From CABQCM01 sp965145485 (GTDB taxonomy: Bacteria; Bacillota; Clostridia; Oscillospirales; Acutalibacteraceae), in the NCBI GenBank assembly GCA_965145485.1, contig CBCTCU010000010.1:1-64000 (forward strand): a stretch of DNA of 64,000 nt, written 5' to 3'. Within the stretch, counting starts at the first letter, position 1; each line of letters begins with the position of its first letter. The notes below the pieces were generated by a model. The model did not search any database. It was not told where the DNA came from and was given only the letters and a program-made list of their open reading frames with translations. Position numbers and translations under genes: made by a program. This document shows positions 36,224 to 45,035 of the stretch, piece after piece.

Positions 36224-37408
36224 ATGAAAATGAATCCCTGTTATCGCTCGCTCAAGCCGAGCTATCTGTTTTCCGACATTGCCCATCGGGTGGAGCAGTA
36301 CCGCGCGCAGCATCCCGACGCGGACATCATCCGTATGGGGATCGGGGATGTGACCCGTCCTCTCTGCCCGGCGGTTACCGAAGCCATGCATCAGGCCGTG
36401 GAGGAGCAGGCGAGCGCCCAAACCTTTCACGGCTACGGCCCCGAACAGGGCTACGATTTTTTGAAAAAGGCCGTCGCCGGGTATTACGCCCGAAGAAACA
36501 TCCAACTCTCAGACGATGAAATCTTTATCAGCGACGGGGCAAAAAGCGATCTGGGCAATATCCTGGATTTGTTTGACCGGGATAACGCCGTCCTCATCCC
36601 CGACCCGGTCTATCCGGTGTATGTCGATACCAACCTGATGGCCGGGCGGGCTATCCGTTTTTTAAACGCCAACGCCGGCAATGGTTTTTTGCCCCTGCCG
36701 GATTCCTCCATGCAGGCGGATATTATTTATTTGTGCTCGCCCAACAATCCGACCGGCGCAGTCTACGATCACCAGGGGCTGCGGCAATGGGTCGATTTTG
36801 CCCGTGAGCGGGAGGCTGTCATTTTGTTTGACGCGGCCTATGAAGCCTTTGTGACCGGCGATTTGCCCCGCAGCATCTATGAGATCGAGGGGGCGAAAGA
36901 ATGTGCCATTGAGTTTTGTTCTCTGTCCAAAACGGCGGGCTTTACCGGCACCCGCTGTGGGTACACCCTTGTGCCGGAGGCACTGGTTCGGCAGGGTGAT
37001 TCCCTTCGGGCCATGTGGCTGCGGCGCCAGACGACCAAATTTAACGGCGTGCCCTATGTTGTACAGTGGGGGGCTGCGGCCGTCTTTACCGAGCAGGGGC
37101 AGCGGCAAATTCAAGAAGCTTTGCAGGTTTATCGCCGCAACGCTACGGTGATGACCGAAACCATGGACACGCTCGGCATGGAGTACACCGGCGGGAAAAA
37201 CTCGCCGTATCTCTGGCTGCGTTGCCCCGGCGGTATGTCGTCCTGGGAATTTTTCGACTACCTGTTGGATCAGGCGCGGGTGGTCGGCACACCCGGCGCC
37301 GGCTTTGGCGCCAACGGGGAAGGGTACTTCCGTTTGACCGCCTTTGGGCAGGAGGACGCCACCAGGGAGGCGATGGAACGCTTGGTTCATTGCTGTCGGT
37401 CTTTATAA
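36224..37408 (+). CDS. dapL: LL-diaminopimelate aminotransferase
   Basis: The 394-residue PLP enzyme of aminotransferase class I makes LL-diaminopimelate from tetrahydrodipicolinate, the step before DapF. RMGIGDVTRPLCPAV, FHGYGPEQGYDFLKKAVAGY and ISDGAKSDLGNI are characteristic of DapL. The PLP lysine is in CSLSKTAGFTGTRCGY, and CSPNNPTGAVY is the usual class I motif. The start at ATG 36224 is chosen because GCGAGG precedes it at a reasonable distance; a GTG at 36215 is too close to that site. Presence of dapL points to the aminotransferase variant of lysine synthesis common in Clostridia. Confidence 0.94.
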   Translation: MKMNPCYRSLKPSYLFSDIAHRVEQYRAQHPDADIIRMGIGDVTRPLCPAVTEAMHQAVEEQASAQTFHGYGPEQGYDFLKKAVAGYYARRNIQLSDDEIFISDGAKSDLGNILDLFDRDNAVLIPDPVYPVYVDTNLMAGRAIRFLNANAGNGFLPLPDSSMQADIIYLCSPNNPTGAVYDHQGLRQWVDFAREREAVILFDAAYEAFVTGDLPRSIYEIEGAKECAIEFCSLSKTAGFTGTRCGYTLVPEALVRQGDSLRAMWLRRQTTKFNGVPYVVQWGAAAVFTEQGQRQIQEALQVYRRNATVMTETMDTLGMEYTGGKNSPYLWLRCPGGMSSWEFFDYLLDQARVVGTPGAGFGANGEGYFRLTAFGQEDATREAMERLVHCCRSL

Positions 37409-37530
37409 GCCGGTTTACGAGGGGATGTCGTTTTCTTCCGGAGAACGGCCCGTATCAATAAATGGATCGTGCCGCTGTGTACGTTGGCACTCCATGGCGC
37501 ATTTATTTAAATAAACAGCAACCATGAACT

Positions 37531-37556
37531 CGCCGCCGGGGAACAAACCGGCGGCG
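37531..37556. terminator. GC-rich hairpin in the dapL/UROD convergent spacer
   Basis: CGCCGCCGG and CCGGCGGCG form a perfect 9-bp stem with an 8-nt loop, followed by TCTTGCT. It lies in the 344-bp spacer between two converging genes, where no gene is seen. Confidence 0.55.
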
Positions 37557-37631
37557 TCTTGCTGGGATATGGATGCAACCTCTGTTTCTGCCAGCCGACT
37601 TGTCGCGGTTGGCTCGAGCGATACAAAAGAA

Positions 37632-37668
37632 ACGCCGCCTGAACAGACCAACTGTTTTCAGGCGGCGT
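37632..37668. terminator. second GC-rich hairpin in the dapL/UROD spacer
   Basis: ACGCCGCCTGAA pairs with TTCAGGCGGCGT, a perfect 12-bp stem that can continue into a CAG/CTG inner pair. The arms begin with the same CGCCGCC as the hairpin at 37531. It probably insulates the two convergent genes. Confidence 0.55.
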
Positions 37669-37752
37669 ACAGTATAAGACTGCAAACGCAATGGGAAAAT
37701 CTCATACTGACAGTCCTAGTATGCGAACGGGCTATCAAAAAAAACGTGGTAA

Positions 37753-38793
37753 TTATTTCATGCTCTCAACTTTTTGAATGCCATAGGATAACGACTCCTC
37801 CAGCACGGCGCGTAAGCTTTCCACCGGGCAGTCGGGGGTGATACCGTTGCCGAAAGTCAGCATCAGCCTTCCGTCCGGCCTGGCATAGGCGTCAATGAGA
37901 CGGCGCACCTCCTCGCGCGCCTGATCGGGCGTGCCGAATGGTATGATCTGTTGCACCTCAAAGCCGGCCAGAATGCAAATTTTATCGCCAAACTGCTGCG
38001 CAATCACCGCCTCGTCCATGGTGTGCTTCTGAATGGGATGGATGACGTCCAGCCCCATATCGACCAGATCGGGAAGATAAAGATGGATGTCGCCGCAGCT
38101 GTGGAGCCATACGTGCATGCCGAGGGCATGCGCTTTTTGAATGAAGCGTTGATAGTATGGCTTGAAGAAGGTACAAAAAATCTCAAGCGAAAAAAATCCG
38201 CCCTTCTGGGTGCCGATATCGTCCGATAAGAACACCCCGTCCACCCCAACCTCTTCGGCCGCGCGCTCCAATATCCGGCAATAAAAATCCGTCAGCCGGT
38301 CAAACAGGGCGTGTACCTCGTCCGGGTTGGTATAAAAATCCGTCAGCGCATTTTCCATTCCGCGCAGCGACCACAGCCGTTCAAACAGCCAGTACCACCA
38401 GTGCAGCAGCCGGTACTTGCCTGTGACCGGGATGTGTTGCGGAAACAGGCCGGGGTAGTCGGGAGAAGGAAATTCGTCCAGAACCCTCGGCAACTCCTCC
38501 CAGTCCTCAATGGCGACGCGCGCATCCAGGCCGACTGCCTGCCCGGCGTAGGCGTTCCTTTTTTTGACCCAGCAAAAGGTGGGATCGTCGGCGGGAGGAT
38601 CAAAAACCTCCGGCATGGCAATATAAATTTGCTGTACGTCCATGGGCGCTTCGTCCAACAGCTTTTTGGCGAGCGGTGCCTGCTCGCCAAAGGTTTCGGG
38701 AGAAACCCAGAGATGATAGAGCATGGGAATCCGTCCGGCTGTCGCTCTCCCTTCAATGACGTCGGTAAGCTGGCTTTTGGATAGTGGCTGCAT
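37753..38793 (-). CDS. uroporphyrinogen decarboxylase-like (UROD/MtaA family) protein
   Basis: The 346-residue protein has the UROD barrel fold signature of the group that includes corrinoid methyltransferases such as MtaA. Evidence includes VDGVFLSDDIGTQKGGFFS, YYQRFIQKAHALGMHVWLHS, the HSCGD motif (a probable metal site in the methyltransferase branch) and DVIHPIQKHTMD. No heme-synthesis neighbours are present, so a true HemE role is unlikely. It may be a cobalamin-dependent methyltransferase or an enzyme of unknown substrate. The start follows GGAGGGGG. It is divergent from an AraC regulator, which may control it. Confidence 0.78.
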   Translation of the reverse strand: MQPLSKSQLTDVIEGRATAGRIPMLYHLWVSPETFGEQAPLAKKLLDEAPMDVQQIYIAMPEVFDPPADDPTFCWVKKRNAYAGQAVGLDARVAIEDWEELPRVLDEFPSPDYPGLFPQHIPVTGKYRLLHWWYWLFERLWSLRGMENALTDFYTNPDEVHALFDRLTDFYCRILERAAEEVGVDGVFLSDDIGTQKGGFFSLEIFCTFFKPYYQRFIQKAHALGMHVWLHSCGDIHLYLPDLVDMGLDVIHPIQKHTMDEAVIAQQFGDKICILAGFEVQQIIPFGTPDQAREEVRRLIDAYARPDGRLMLTFGNGITPDCPVESLRAVLEESLSYGIQKVESMK

Positions 38794-38860
38794 ATGCTTT
38801 CCCCCTCCTAAATTGCGGCGGTAATATTGTCAGTATAGCCCGGTTTGTATGGAAAATCTA

Positions 38861-38889
38861 TTGATATTGTTGCGGTGTTCCTGTATAAT
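38861..38889 (+). promoter_or_regulatory. promoter of the AraC/methyltransferase genes
   Basis: TTGATA (38861-38866), a 17-bp spacer and TATAAT (38884-38889) lie 22 bp upstream of the AraC start codon. A weaker TATACT at 38836-38831 on the other strand could serve the divergent UROD-like gene. Confidence 0.8.
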
Positions 38890-38910
38890 CTTGCTGGATG
38901 GAGGGGGAAC

Positions 38911-39756
38911 ATGGACTGCTTTGCCTGCACAATGGTCTCGGTCAATCGCATCAGCGATTCGCACGCCCTGGCCGGAAAAAGTTATGGGAAGCGCGTGACG
39001 GCCCACCACGAGCTTGACTTTATCACCGGCGGCGAGGGATGGATGCTGACCGGTGACCACCGGGAAAGCACCCGGCCGGGCCGGCTTTTTTATCGCCCTC
39101 CTGGAACGGTGGTGGAGGGGATCGCGCCCTATTCCTGTTATTTTTTTCAATTTAACACCGACGCTCAAATCAACCTGCCTGCTTGTACTACCGACTTTAC
39201 CGAACCGGCGGGTATGCAAACGCTGTTTGAGCGCGCATACACGGCCTTTTTAAGGCAGGACGCTGCCTTTGAGTACCTGTTTCAAGTCACAGTGAATGAA
39301 ATTATTTTGCAGATCTTGCTTCAGCGCTCGAAACCTGTGCCGCCGGGGTCTGAGCCGGAAGCGATTCATCGCGCTATGGAATATCTGCGCGAGCACTATC
39401 GCGAGCCGCTCACATTGGAAGGGGTCTCCCGGCGATTTGGATATAGTAAGTACTGGTTTGCGCATGCTTTTCAGGCTGCGCATGGCGTCTCGCCTATGGC
39501 TTATCTGCGCTCGGTACGGCTCACAGCGGCCCGCCGCCTGCTGCTGGAAACCTCGCTGCCGGTGCAGGAAATTCGCATGCGGTGCGGCTATATGGATGAA
39601 GCGGCCTTTTTTCGGGCCTTTCGCCGGTTTACCGGGCTGTCGCCGGGGGCGTTTCGCACGCAGTATGGGCGGATACAGCCTGGAACCGGGGAGCGGTTGG
39701 AGGAGCGTTTCGGGCAAGGAGGAGAACAGAGGGATGAAAATGGAACGAATGGATGA
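38911..39756 (+). CDS. AraC-family transcriptional regulator
   Basis: The 281-residue protein has an N-terminal cupin-like sensing domain (residues about 10-100; HHELDFITGGEGWMLTGD, RPGRLFYRPPGTV). The C-terminal double helix-turn-helix domain starts near residue 160: LREHYREPLTLEGVSRRF, SKYWFAHAFQAAHGVSPMAY, and the second helix pair IRMRCGYMDEAAFFRAFRRF. Such proteins usually sense a sugar or small ligand and activate neighbouring genes. The start at ATG 38911 follows GGAGGGGG. It is divergent from the UROD-like gene and overlaps the methyltransferase gene downstream by 23 bp. Confidence 0.9.
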   Translation: MDCFACTMVSVNRISDSHALAGKSYGKRVTAHHELDFITGGEGWMLTGDHRESTRPGRLFYRPPGTVVEGIAPYSCYFFQFNTDAQINLPACTTDFTEPAGMQTLFERAYTAFLRQDAAFEYLFQVTVNEIILQILLQRSKPVPPGSEPEAIHRAMEYLREHYREPLTLEGVSRRFGYSKYWFAHAFQAAHGVSPMAYLRSVRLTAARRLLLETSLPVQEIRMRCGYMDEAAFFRAFRRFTGLSPGAFRTQYGRIQPGTGERLEERFGQGGEQRDENGTNG

Positions 39757-40387
39757 CTTTTTTGCCGCCCGCGTGGGGGATTACGATGAGCATATGCTCT
39801 CGAACGTGGAGGGCTGCAAGGAGGCGTACCAGGAGCTGGTGAGGATGATACCCGCCGCCTGCCGCGACCTGCTTGACCTTGGCTGCGGGACCGGGCTGGA
39901 GCTGGACCCGCTTTTTCAGGCCTTTCCCGGGCTGCATGTGACCGGGATCGATATGACACAGACGATGCTCCGCCGCTGCCGTGAAAAATATCCCGGCCAA
40001 AAACTTCGTCTGATCTGCGGCGACTATTTTGAGGTGGAGCTTGGCCGGGGGCTTTACGACTGCGCCATATCGTTTGAATCGCTCCATCATTTTGCCCATG
40101 ACGCAAAAAGGGGGCTTTACCGCAGAATACACGACAGCCTTCGCCCTGGCGGTCGGTATATTGAGTGCGACTATATGGTCGACAGCCAGCAACAGGAGGA
40201 TGCGTTTTTTGAGCAACGCGAGCGACTCGTCCGGCAGTTAGGGCTGTCTGGGGAGATGCATTACCATTTTGATACCCCCTGTACGGTGAACAATCAGATA
40301 TCGATGTTGCTTTCCTCCGGTTTTGAGCGAGTGGAATCGGTCTTTCGGATGGGGGACACCGTCATGCTGGTAGCCGATAAACGCTGA
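39734..40387 (+). CDS. class I SAM-dependent methyltransferase
   Basis: The 217-residue protein shows the Rossmann methyltransferase motifs: motif I DLLDLGCGTGLELDPL, motif II region VTGIDMTQTMLRRC, GDYFEVELG, and CAISFESLHHFAHDAK leading to LRPGGRYIECDYM. It resembles small-molecule methyltransferases of the Methyltransf_25 group; the substrate is unknown. The start at ATG 39734 follows AAGGAGGAG and lies inside the end of the AraC gene, so translation is probably coupled. The frame is open far upstream but that part is a shadow of the AraC gene. Confidence 0.85.
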   Translation: MKMERMDDFFAARVGDYDEHMLSNVEGCKEAYQELVRMIPAACRDLLDLGCGTGLELDPLFQAFPGLHVTGIDMTQTMLRRCREKYPGQKLRLICGDYFEVELGRGLYDCAISFESLHHFAHDAKRGLYRRIHDSLRPGGRYIECDYMVDSQQQEDAFFEQRERLVRQLGLSGEMHYHFDTPCTVNNQISMLLSSGFERVESVFRMGDTVMLVADKR

Positions 40388-40483
40388 TTTGCCGAGCTGC
40401 AATCGGAGAGGGCGTCGCGATCAGGTCGGCAGAATATTGAGCGGGTCTTCTTACCTCTTTGGCGAAATAGATCATAGCATGCC

Positions 40484-40519
40484 AAAAGCCTCGCGCCATA
40501 CAAAATGGCACGAGGCTTT
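40484..40519. terminator. bidirectional terminator between methyltransferase and plsY
   Basis: A near-perfect stem of about 14 bp (AAAGCCTCG.GCCAT with ATGGC.CGAGGCTTT, one mismatch) has A-rich 5' and T-rich 3' flanks. It can end transcription of both converging genes. Confidence 0.8.
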
Positions 40520-40528
40520 ACTGCTTGT

Positions 40529-41170
40529 TTATCTCTGCTGCTTTTTAAAAAATTCCATCAATTTGGAATAAGGCAGCAGGCGTATGTATACCGGTTCCTT
40601 CGTCCGGCGGTACAAATGCTTGAAAATGACCACCGCGGCCGCGATACAGCCTCCAACCGATACCGATGGAATGGTGGGAAACAGGATGCACAGCAATGCA
40701 AAGAGCACCATGGAGACAATCACCCGCTGGCTGTGGGGCTGAATCTGCAAAATAAAGGTGAGAAAGAGCAGCAGCAGTGCCAAAAATAGAAAAGACATGC
40801 TGTAACGGTACATGCCAAGCAGCACGCCGAAGGTGACTGCGATGGCCTTTCCGCCCTTGCAGTGAGCCCAGGGGGAAAAGGCATGACCGATGACCGGCGA
40901 GGCGATGACCAGGGCAAACCACATCCGCGTGACGTCCAGATACTGGCCGGCCAGAAAAATGGGGATAAACCCCTTCAGAATATCGAGGATCAGACAGATC
41001 GAACCGATTTTACTGTTGGCAAACTGAAACGCATTGAATGCGCCGGGGTTTTTGTCTTTGCTCAATGCCGTGATATCGATGCCCATTAACAGTTTGGGTA
41101 GCCAGTAGCTGTAAAGCACGCTCCCCATCAAAAAGCCAAACAAACTAAACAGCAGATAGTCGCGGATCAT
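40529..41170 (-). CDS. plsY: glycerol-3-phosphate acyltransferase PlsY family
   Basis: The 213-residue integral membrane protein transfers an acyl group from acyl-phosphate to glycerol 3-phosphate, the first step of phospholipid synthesis. Hydrophobic segments lie at about residues 5-27, 52-75, 80-100, 112-140 and 150-180. Family motifs are GSVLYSYWLPKL, the NPGAFNAFQ motif (normally NPGATN) and GHAFSPWAHCKGGKAIAVTFGV. The altered first motifs suggest a divergent paralogue; a second, standard PlsY may exist elsewhere. The start follows GGGAGG. It is followed on the same strand by a lipid glycosyltransferase upstream gene, consistent with membrane lipid synthesis. Confidence 0.82.
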   Translation of the reverse strand: MIRDYLLFSLFGFLMGSVLYSYWLPKLLMGIDITALSKDKNPGAFNAFQFANSKIGSICLILDILKGFIPIFLAGQYLDVTRMWFALVIASPVIGHAFSPWAHCKGGKAIAVTFGVLLGMYRYSMSFLFLALLLLFLTFILQIQPHSQRVIVSMVLFALLCILFPTIPSVSVGGCIAAAVVIFKHLYRRTKEPVYIRLLPYSKLMEFFKKQQR

Positions 41171-41222
41171 ATGCTACGTCCTCCCATCGTGATGATCTTT
41201 TTGCTCCATCCTTTTTACATGT

Positions 41223-42332
41223 TTAAAAATTTTCCATAATCAGGTCGCAGATACGCTCACAGGCATCGGTGGGAATCCCCGTTTGCTGTGCGCGCAGCAT
41301 ATTGGCCTTTTTCTCCTCGCTGCAAAGCAGTTCCATGGCGGCGTCCACCTGCTTGGAGACGCTGGTTTCGTAAATCGACATGCCCCGCTCAGAGAAAAAC
41401 TTTGCGTTCATGGTTTCGCAACCGGGTATGGGGTTGGTGTGAATGAGGGGAATGTTTTTGACAGCGGCTTCGGTGCTGGTCAGCCCACCCGGCTTGGTAA
41501 AGAGCAAATCGCAGGCATCCATATAAAGTGGGATTTCGCGGGTGAAGTCCAAAACAGAGACCTCGGGCGCGTCTGCAAAGACCGTGCGCAGCCGCTTTTT
41601 GAGCTTGGCGTTGTTTCCTCCCATGACGACGATGCCCAAGCGCCCGCCTCCCTTGCTGCGCAGCGCCTTGATCAGTTTTTCCAAGTTGCCATAGCCCATG
41701 CTGCCCGACATAATCAGGGCGATGGGTTGGTTTGGCGGCAGCCCGAGCCGCGCGCGAGCCTGCTTCTGCTCCATCCGTTTTAAAAAAGGCGTCTTTACCG
41801 GAATCCCCAGCGGTTTTAGAATTTCCTTTGGAATGCCCTTGCGAATGAATTCCTCCATCAAATCGGGGTGGGGGATGACGAAAGAGTCCATCCGCGTTTC
41901 CTCCCAAAATGGGATACAGGTATAATCGGTGGCGACGCCGATGAATTTCTGGGTCAGCAGCCCCTCGTACCGCAGGCAGGTCAAGGTCTGCGCAGGAAAC
42001 AGATGAGGCGTTACCACCACGTCGATACGGTTGGTTTTCAAATGATCCAGCAAACGGTATCGATAGGCGCGATTGGCCCAGTATACCGGCGATTTGCGGT
42101 TTGGTCCGCTGATCCAGTCGGCAAGGTGATACGCGCAGCCAAAGACCCGCGGCGCGTGGGTTGTCGTGTTGATATAGGTTTTTGAGACGCTGCGGGAGAC
42201 CTTTTCGCTGGCAAAAAGGAGGGTATCGGCAAATTCACTTTGCACCCCTCGCTCCAGCAGCCGCTGATGAATGGCGCGGCCGGCCTCGTTATGTCCCTGG
42301 CCCGTGTTGCAGGAAAGAATCAACACCTTCAT
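41223..42332 (-). CDS. processive diacylglycerol glycosyltransferase-like (UgtP/MGDG synthase family)
   Basis: The 369-residue GT28-type enzyme probably transfers a sugar from a nucleotide donor to diacylglycerol or a similar lipid. KVLILSCNTGQGHNEAGRAI is the typical MGDG-synthase N-terminus with the GHN motif. DVVVTPHLFPAQTL, VATDYTCIPFWEE and the donor-binding segment LLFTKPGGLTSTEAAVKNIP match the family. The start at 42332 follows AGGAGG; a longer frame adds seven unconserved residues. It is encoded just upstream of plsY on the same strand, supporting a role in glycolipid or lipoteichoic acid anchor synthesis. Confidence 0.87.
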   Translation of the reverse strand: MKVLILSCNTGQGHNEAGRAIHQRLLERGVQSEFADTLLFASEKVSRSVSKTYINTTTHAPRVFGCAYHLADWISGPNRKSPVYWANRAYRYRLLDHLKTNRIDVVVTPHLFPAQTLTCLRYEGLLTQKFIGVATDYTCIPFWEETRMDSFVIPHPDLMEEFIRKGIPKEILKPLGIPVKTPFLKRMEQKQARARLGLPPNQPIALIMSGSMGYGNLEKLIKALRSKGGGRLGIVVMGGNNAKLKKRLRTVFADAPEVSVLDFTREIPLYMDACDLLFTKPGGLTSTEAAVKNIPLIHTNPIPGCETMNAKFFSERGMSIYETSVSKQVDAAMELLCSEEKKANMLRAQQTGIPTDACERICDLIMENF

Positions 42333-42376
42333 ACCGTTCCTCCTGTATGTCATGCGTATTCAGCCGCAATGGCTGC

Positions 42377-43585
42377 CTAGGAAAGGACAATGAGCTTGTG
42401 ACGCTGATCGCTCCCGCAGGGCACGGGACGGGGGAAAGCCAGCGTGTAAAGATCGGTGGAAAGGCACTCGAGCTCAAACTGCCGGCTTGCCTCGCCGCCC
42501 AGCGAGGCGATGTCGCGCGATTTGGTCACAATGGGAATCCGTGCGGTTCGCTTCGCCGCTTGAAGCAGCGAGGCTCCGCGCGGGCCGATCCCGAGCACTC
42601 GAAGATAGGCGGGAAATGAAATCCAGTCTTCGGCGGATATTCCGAGAGCGAGAGATAGACAAAGCCGGCGGATCCGCGCCAGGGGATAACGCTTTGTTTT
42701 TGCCAGACGGAGAATCTCCTCGAGCGAGCAGCCGTCCCGAACGGCGTGCCACAAGCGGTTTTCCAGCCCCTCCGAGCAATCCGGGAGACGAGCGTAATGC
42801 CGTTGCTGTTTCCCGCGAAGCACCCCCAGAAGAGCACTTTCCATCTGAGTGAGAAAGACCGGAAAACGCCCGGCCGCGTACTCTTCGTTCAAAATATTGC
42901 GGCATCCCTCTGGAAGGTCATCCAATGCGGGCGCAGCCTTCTGCTGCGCGGTCTGCGCTTTCCACTGGTTTCGCAAAAAAGAGGCGGACACCATGCCGTC
43001 CCTCTGAGCGCGTTCGTCGTGCCATACCCCACGGCGGGGGATCGCAATCGGCCGCATTTCGCAGGAGTATAGGGCGAGCGCGCGAAGATATTCTACCCCC
43101 AGCGTGTCGTTCGGGTTGGACAGGCAAGCGGCGTCCTCCCCAAGCTCCGCCGCCATGGCCTGTTGCCGGGCCGCGGCATAGGGGATTCCAGAGGAAAGCA
43201 GATGGCGGATTGCGCCGTCCAACCGCCCGGAATCGATCCGATAAGCCGCCTTTTGCAACGGTTCCAGGCTTCCGGTTTCGCTGCCAAAGCTGACGGCGTC
43301 AACGCAACCAAGCGAGTGCAACAGCGCAATTGCGCCGCGGGCAAAGCGTTCGGCCGGGGCGAGGGCGAAGGTTAAGGGCAGCTCAATGACCAGATCGGCC
43401 CCATTTTTTAAGGCCATGGCCGTCCGCGCCCATTTGGTTGCGACCGCCACATCCCCGCGCTGGACAAAATTCCCGCTCATCACACACACAATATGGTCAA
43501 ACCCCATCGCGCGGGTTTGGGCTATGTGATAGGCGTGGCCGTGGTGAAATGGGTTGTACTCCGCGATGATCCCGGCGGTTTTCAA
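42377..43585 (-). CDS. tmcAL: tRNA(Met) cytidine acetate ligase
   Basis: The 402-residue protein of the YlbM/TmcAL family acetylates the wobble cytidine (C34) of elongator tRNA-Met using acetate and ATP. The N-terminus AGIIAEYNPFHHGHAYHI has the nucleotidyltransferase HxGH motif, followed by VCVMSGNFVQRGDVAV and NGADLVIELPLTFALAPAE. The start codon is TTG (43585), with AGGATG 9 bp upstream. The enzyme uses acetate, and the acetate kinase gene is divergent from it, an arrangement common in Firmicutes. Confidence 0.92.
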   Translation of the reverse strand: MKTAGIIAEYNPFHHGHAYHIAQTRAMGFDHIVCVMSGNFVQRGDVAVATKWARTAMALKNGADLVIELPLTFALAPAERFARGAIALLHSLGCVDAVSFGSETGSLEPLQKAAYRIDSGRLDGAIRHLLSSGIPYAAARQQAMAAELGEDAACLSNPNDTLGVEYLRALALYSCEMRPIAIPRRGVWHDERAQRDGMVSASFLRNQWKAQTAQQKAAPALDDLPEGCRNILNEEYAAGRFPVFLTQMESALLGVLRGKQQRHYARLPDCSEGLENRLWHAVRDGCSLEEILRLAKTKRYPLARIRRLCLSLALGISAEDWISFPAYLRVLGIGPRGASLLQAAKRTARIPIVTKSRDIASLGGEASRQFELECLSTDLYTLAFPRPVPCGSDQRHKLIVLS

Positions 43586-43603
43586 AGATTCTTCATCCTA
43601 TGC

Positions 43604-43632
43604 TTGATATTTTGAGAGCTTTATACTATAAT
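43604..43632 (+). promoter_or_regulatory. promoter of ackA
   Basis: TTGATA (43604-43609), a 17-bp spacer and TATAAT (43627-43632) lie 70 bp upstream of the ackA start codon. Confidence 0.85.
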
Positions 43633-43702
43633 ACTCTAGTATTTTACAACATATCTTGCAAAGTTGCAAGAACTATCAAAACTTTACTGGAGGAGTCTTG
43701 GC

Positions 43703-44908
43703 ATGAAGGTTCTGGTAATCAACGCAGGCAGCTCGTCGCTGAAATATCAGTTGTTTGATATGACCGACGAGAGCGTGGTGGCGAAGGGCGTGTGCGAACG
43801 TATTGGCACGAGCGGATCGATTCGCGGTACCACCAATGCGGGCGGTAAGTTCAGCTACGAGGTTGCCCTTCCCACCCACACCCGCGCTTTTTTGGAGGTG
43901 CAGAAGGTTCTTTGTGAAGGGGAGTGCAAGGTCCTCGATTCGATGCAGGAGATTGCCGCCGTCGGCCACCGTATCGTGCAGGGAGGCGCCTTGTTTGACA
44001 AATCCTGCCTGGTGGACGACGATGTCATTGCCGGTATCGAGAGCCTGAACGATCTTGCCCCGCTACATAATCCGGCTCACCTGCAGGGCATTCGGGCCTG
44101 CATCGAGGTGCTGGGCAAGGACGTGCCGCAGGTTACGGTGTTTGATAACTGCTTCCACCTGACCATGCCTCCCGAGGCGTATATGTTTGCGATTCCCTAC
44201 GAGTATTATGAGAAATATAAGATACGCCGCTATGGGTTTCATGGAACATCCCATCGTTATGTGAGCCTGCATTACGCCAAGATTACCGGCAAAAGCCTGG
44301 AGGGCACTAAGCTCATTACCTGCCATCTTGGCAACGGCGCCTCCATTACGGCCATTAAGGACGGCAAGGTCATTGACACCAGCATGGGGCTGACCCCCCT
44401 CGACGGCTTTATGATGGGAACGCGCAGCGGCACCCTCGATCCTTCGGTCGTCACCTTCCTTATGGAAAAGGAAAACCTTTCTCCCAAGCAGATGAGCGAA
44501 ATACTCAATAAAAAATCGGGCATGCTGGGTATCTCCTGTTTCTCGGGCGATGACCGCGATATCTATGAGGGCATTGAGAAGGGCGACGAAAAGTGCAAAC
44601 TGGCCCGGGATATGCAGTATTATCAGATTCGCAAGTTCATTGGCAGCTATGTTGCGGCGATGGACGGCGTGGACGCGATTATCTTTACCGGTGGGATCGG
44701 GGAAAACTCTCAGCCGGTGCGTGCCGACATCTGCACCAAGCTCAACTATCTGGGGGTTAAGATCGACCTCGAGCTCAACGAAAAGGTTTGGCGCAGCCCG
44801 GATACCCGTATCTCCACCCCGGATTCCAAGGTCGACGTATGGGTGATCCCGACCAATGAGGAGCTGATGATCGCCCGCGACACCAAAGAGATTGTCGACG
44901 CCATGTAA
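43703..44908 (+). CDS. ackA: acetate kinase
   Basis: The 401-residue ASKHA enzyme interconverts acetyl phosphate plus ADP with acetate plus ATP, the main substrate-level phosphorylation step of many fermenters. Signatures are VLVINAGSSSLKYQLFDM at the N-terminus, RRYGFHGTSHRYVS, TCHLGNGASITAIKDGK, GLTPLDGFMMGTRSG and IIFTGGIGENSQPVR. The start at ATG 43703 follows GGAGGAG and gives the usual length. No phosphotransacetylase gene is adjacent. It is transcribed from its own promoter at 43604-43632. Confidence 0.97.
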   Translation: MKVLVINAGSSSLKYQLFDMTDESVVAKGVCERIGTSGSIRGTTNAGGKFSYEVALPTHTRAFLEVQKVLCEGECKVLDSMQEIAAVGHRIVQGGALFDKSCLVDDDVIAGIESLNDLAPLHNPAHLQGIRACIEVLGKDVPQVTVFDNCFHLTMPPEAYMFAIPYEYYEKYKIRRYGFHGTSHRYVSLHYAKITGKSLEGTKLITCHLGNGASITAIKDGKVIDTSMGLTPLDGFMMGTRSGTLDPSVVTFLMEKENLSPKQMSEILNKKSGMLGISCFSGDDRDIYEGIEKGDEKCKLARDMQYYQIRKFIGSYVAAMDGVDAIIFTGGIGENSQPVRADICTKLNYLGVKIDLELNEKVWRSPDTRISTPDSKVDVWVIPTNEELMIARDTKEIVDAM

Positions 44909-44960
44909 CCATTAAGGTATGGCGCCTGGTTCATCACCTCGCAGGAATAAAAATAGGGGC

Positions 44961-44989
44961 TTGTATTCTATTAGAAACTATGTTATACT
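44961..44989 (+). promoter_or_regulatory. promoter of secG
   Basis: TTGTAT (44961-44966), a 17-bp spacer and TATACT (44984-44989) lie 46 bp upstream of the secG start. Confidence 0.75.
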
Positions 44990-45035
44990 ATAAAAAATAT
45001 GTGTGATTTTATCGTGTGGAGGTGTCTGTTTCCCA

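Noticed and set aside
39296..39733. N-terminal extension of the methyltransferase frame
   Set aside because: The upstream part overlaps the AraC gene in another frame; the strong ribosome site and family N-terminus support ATG 39734.
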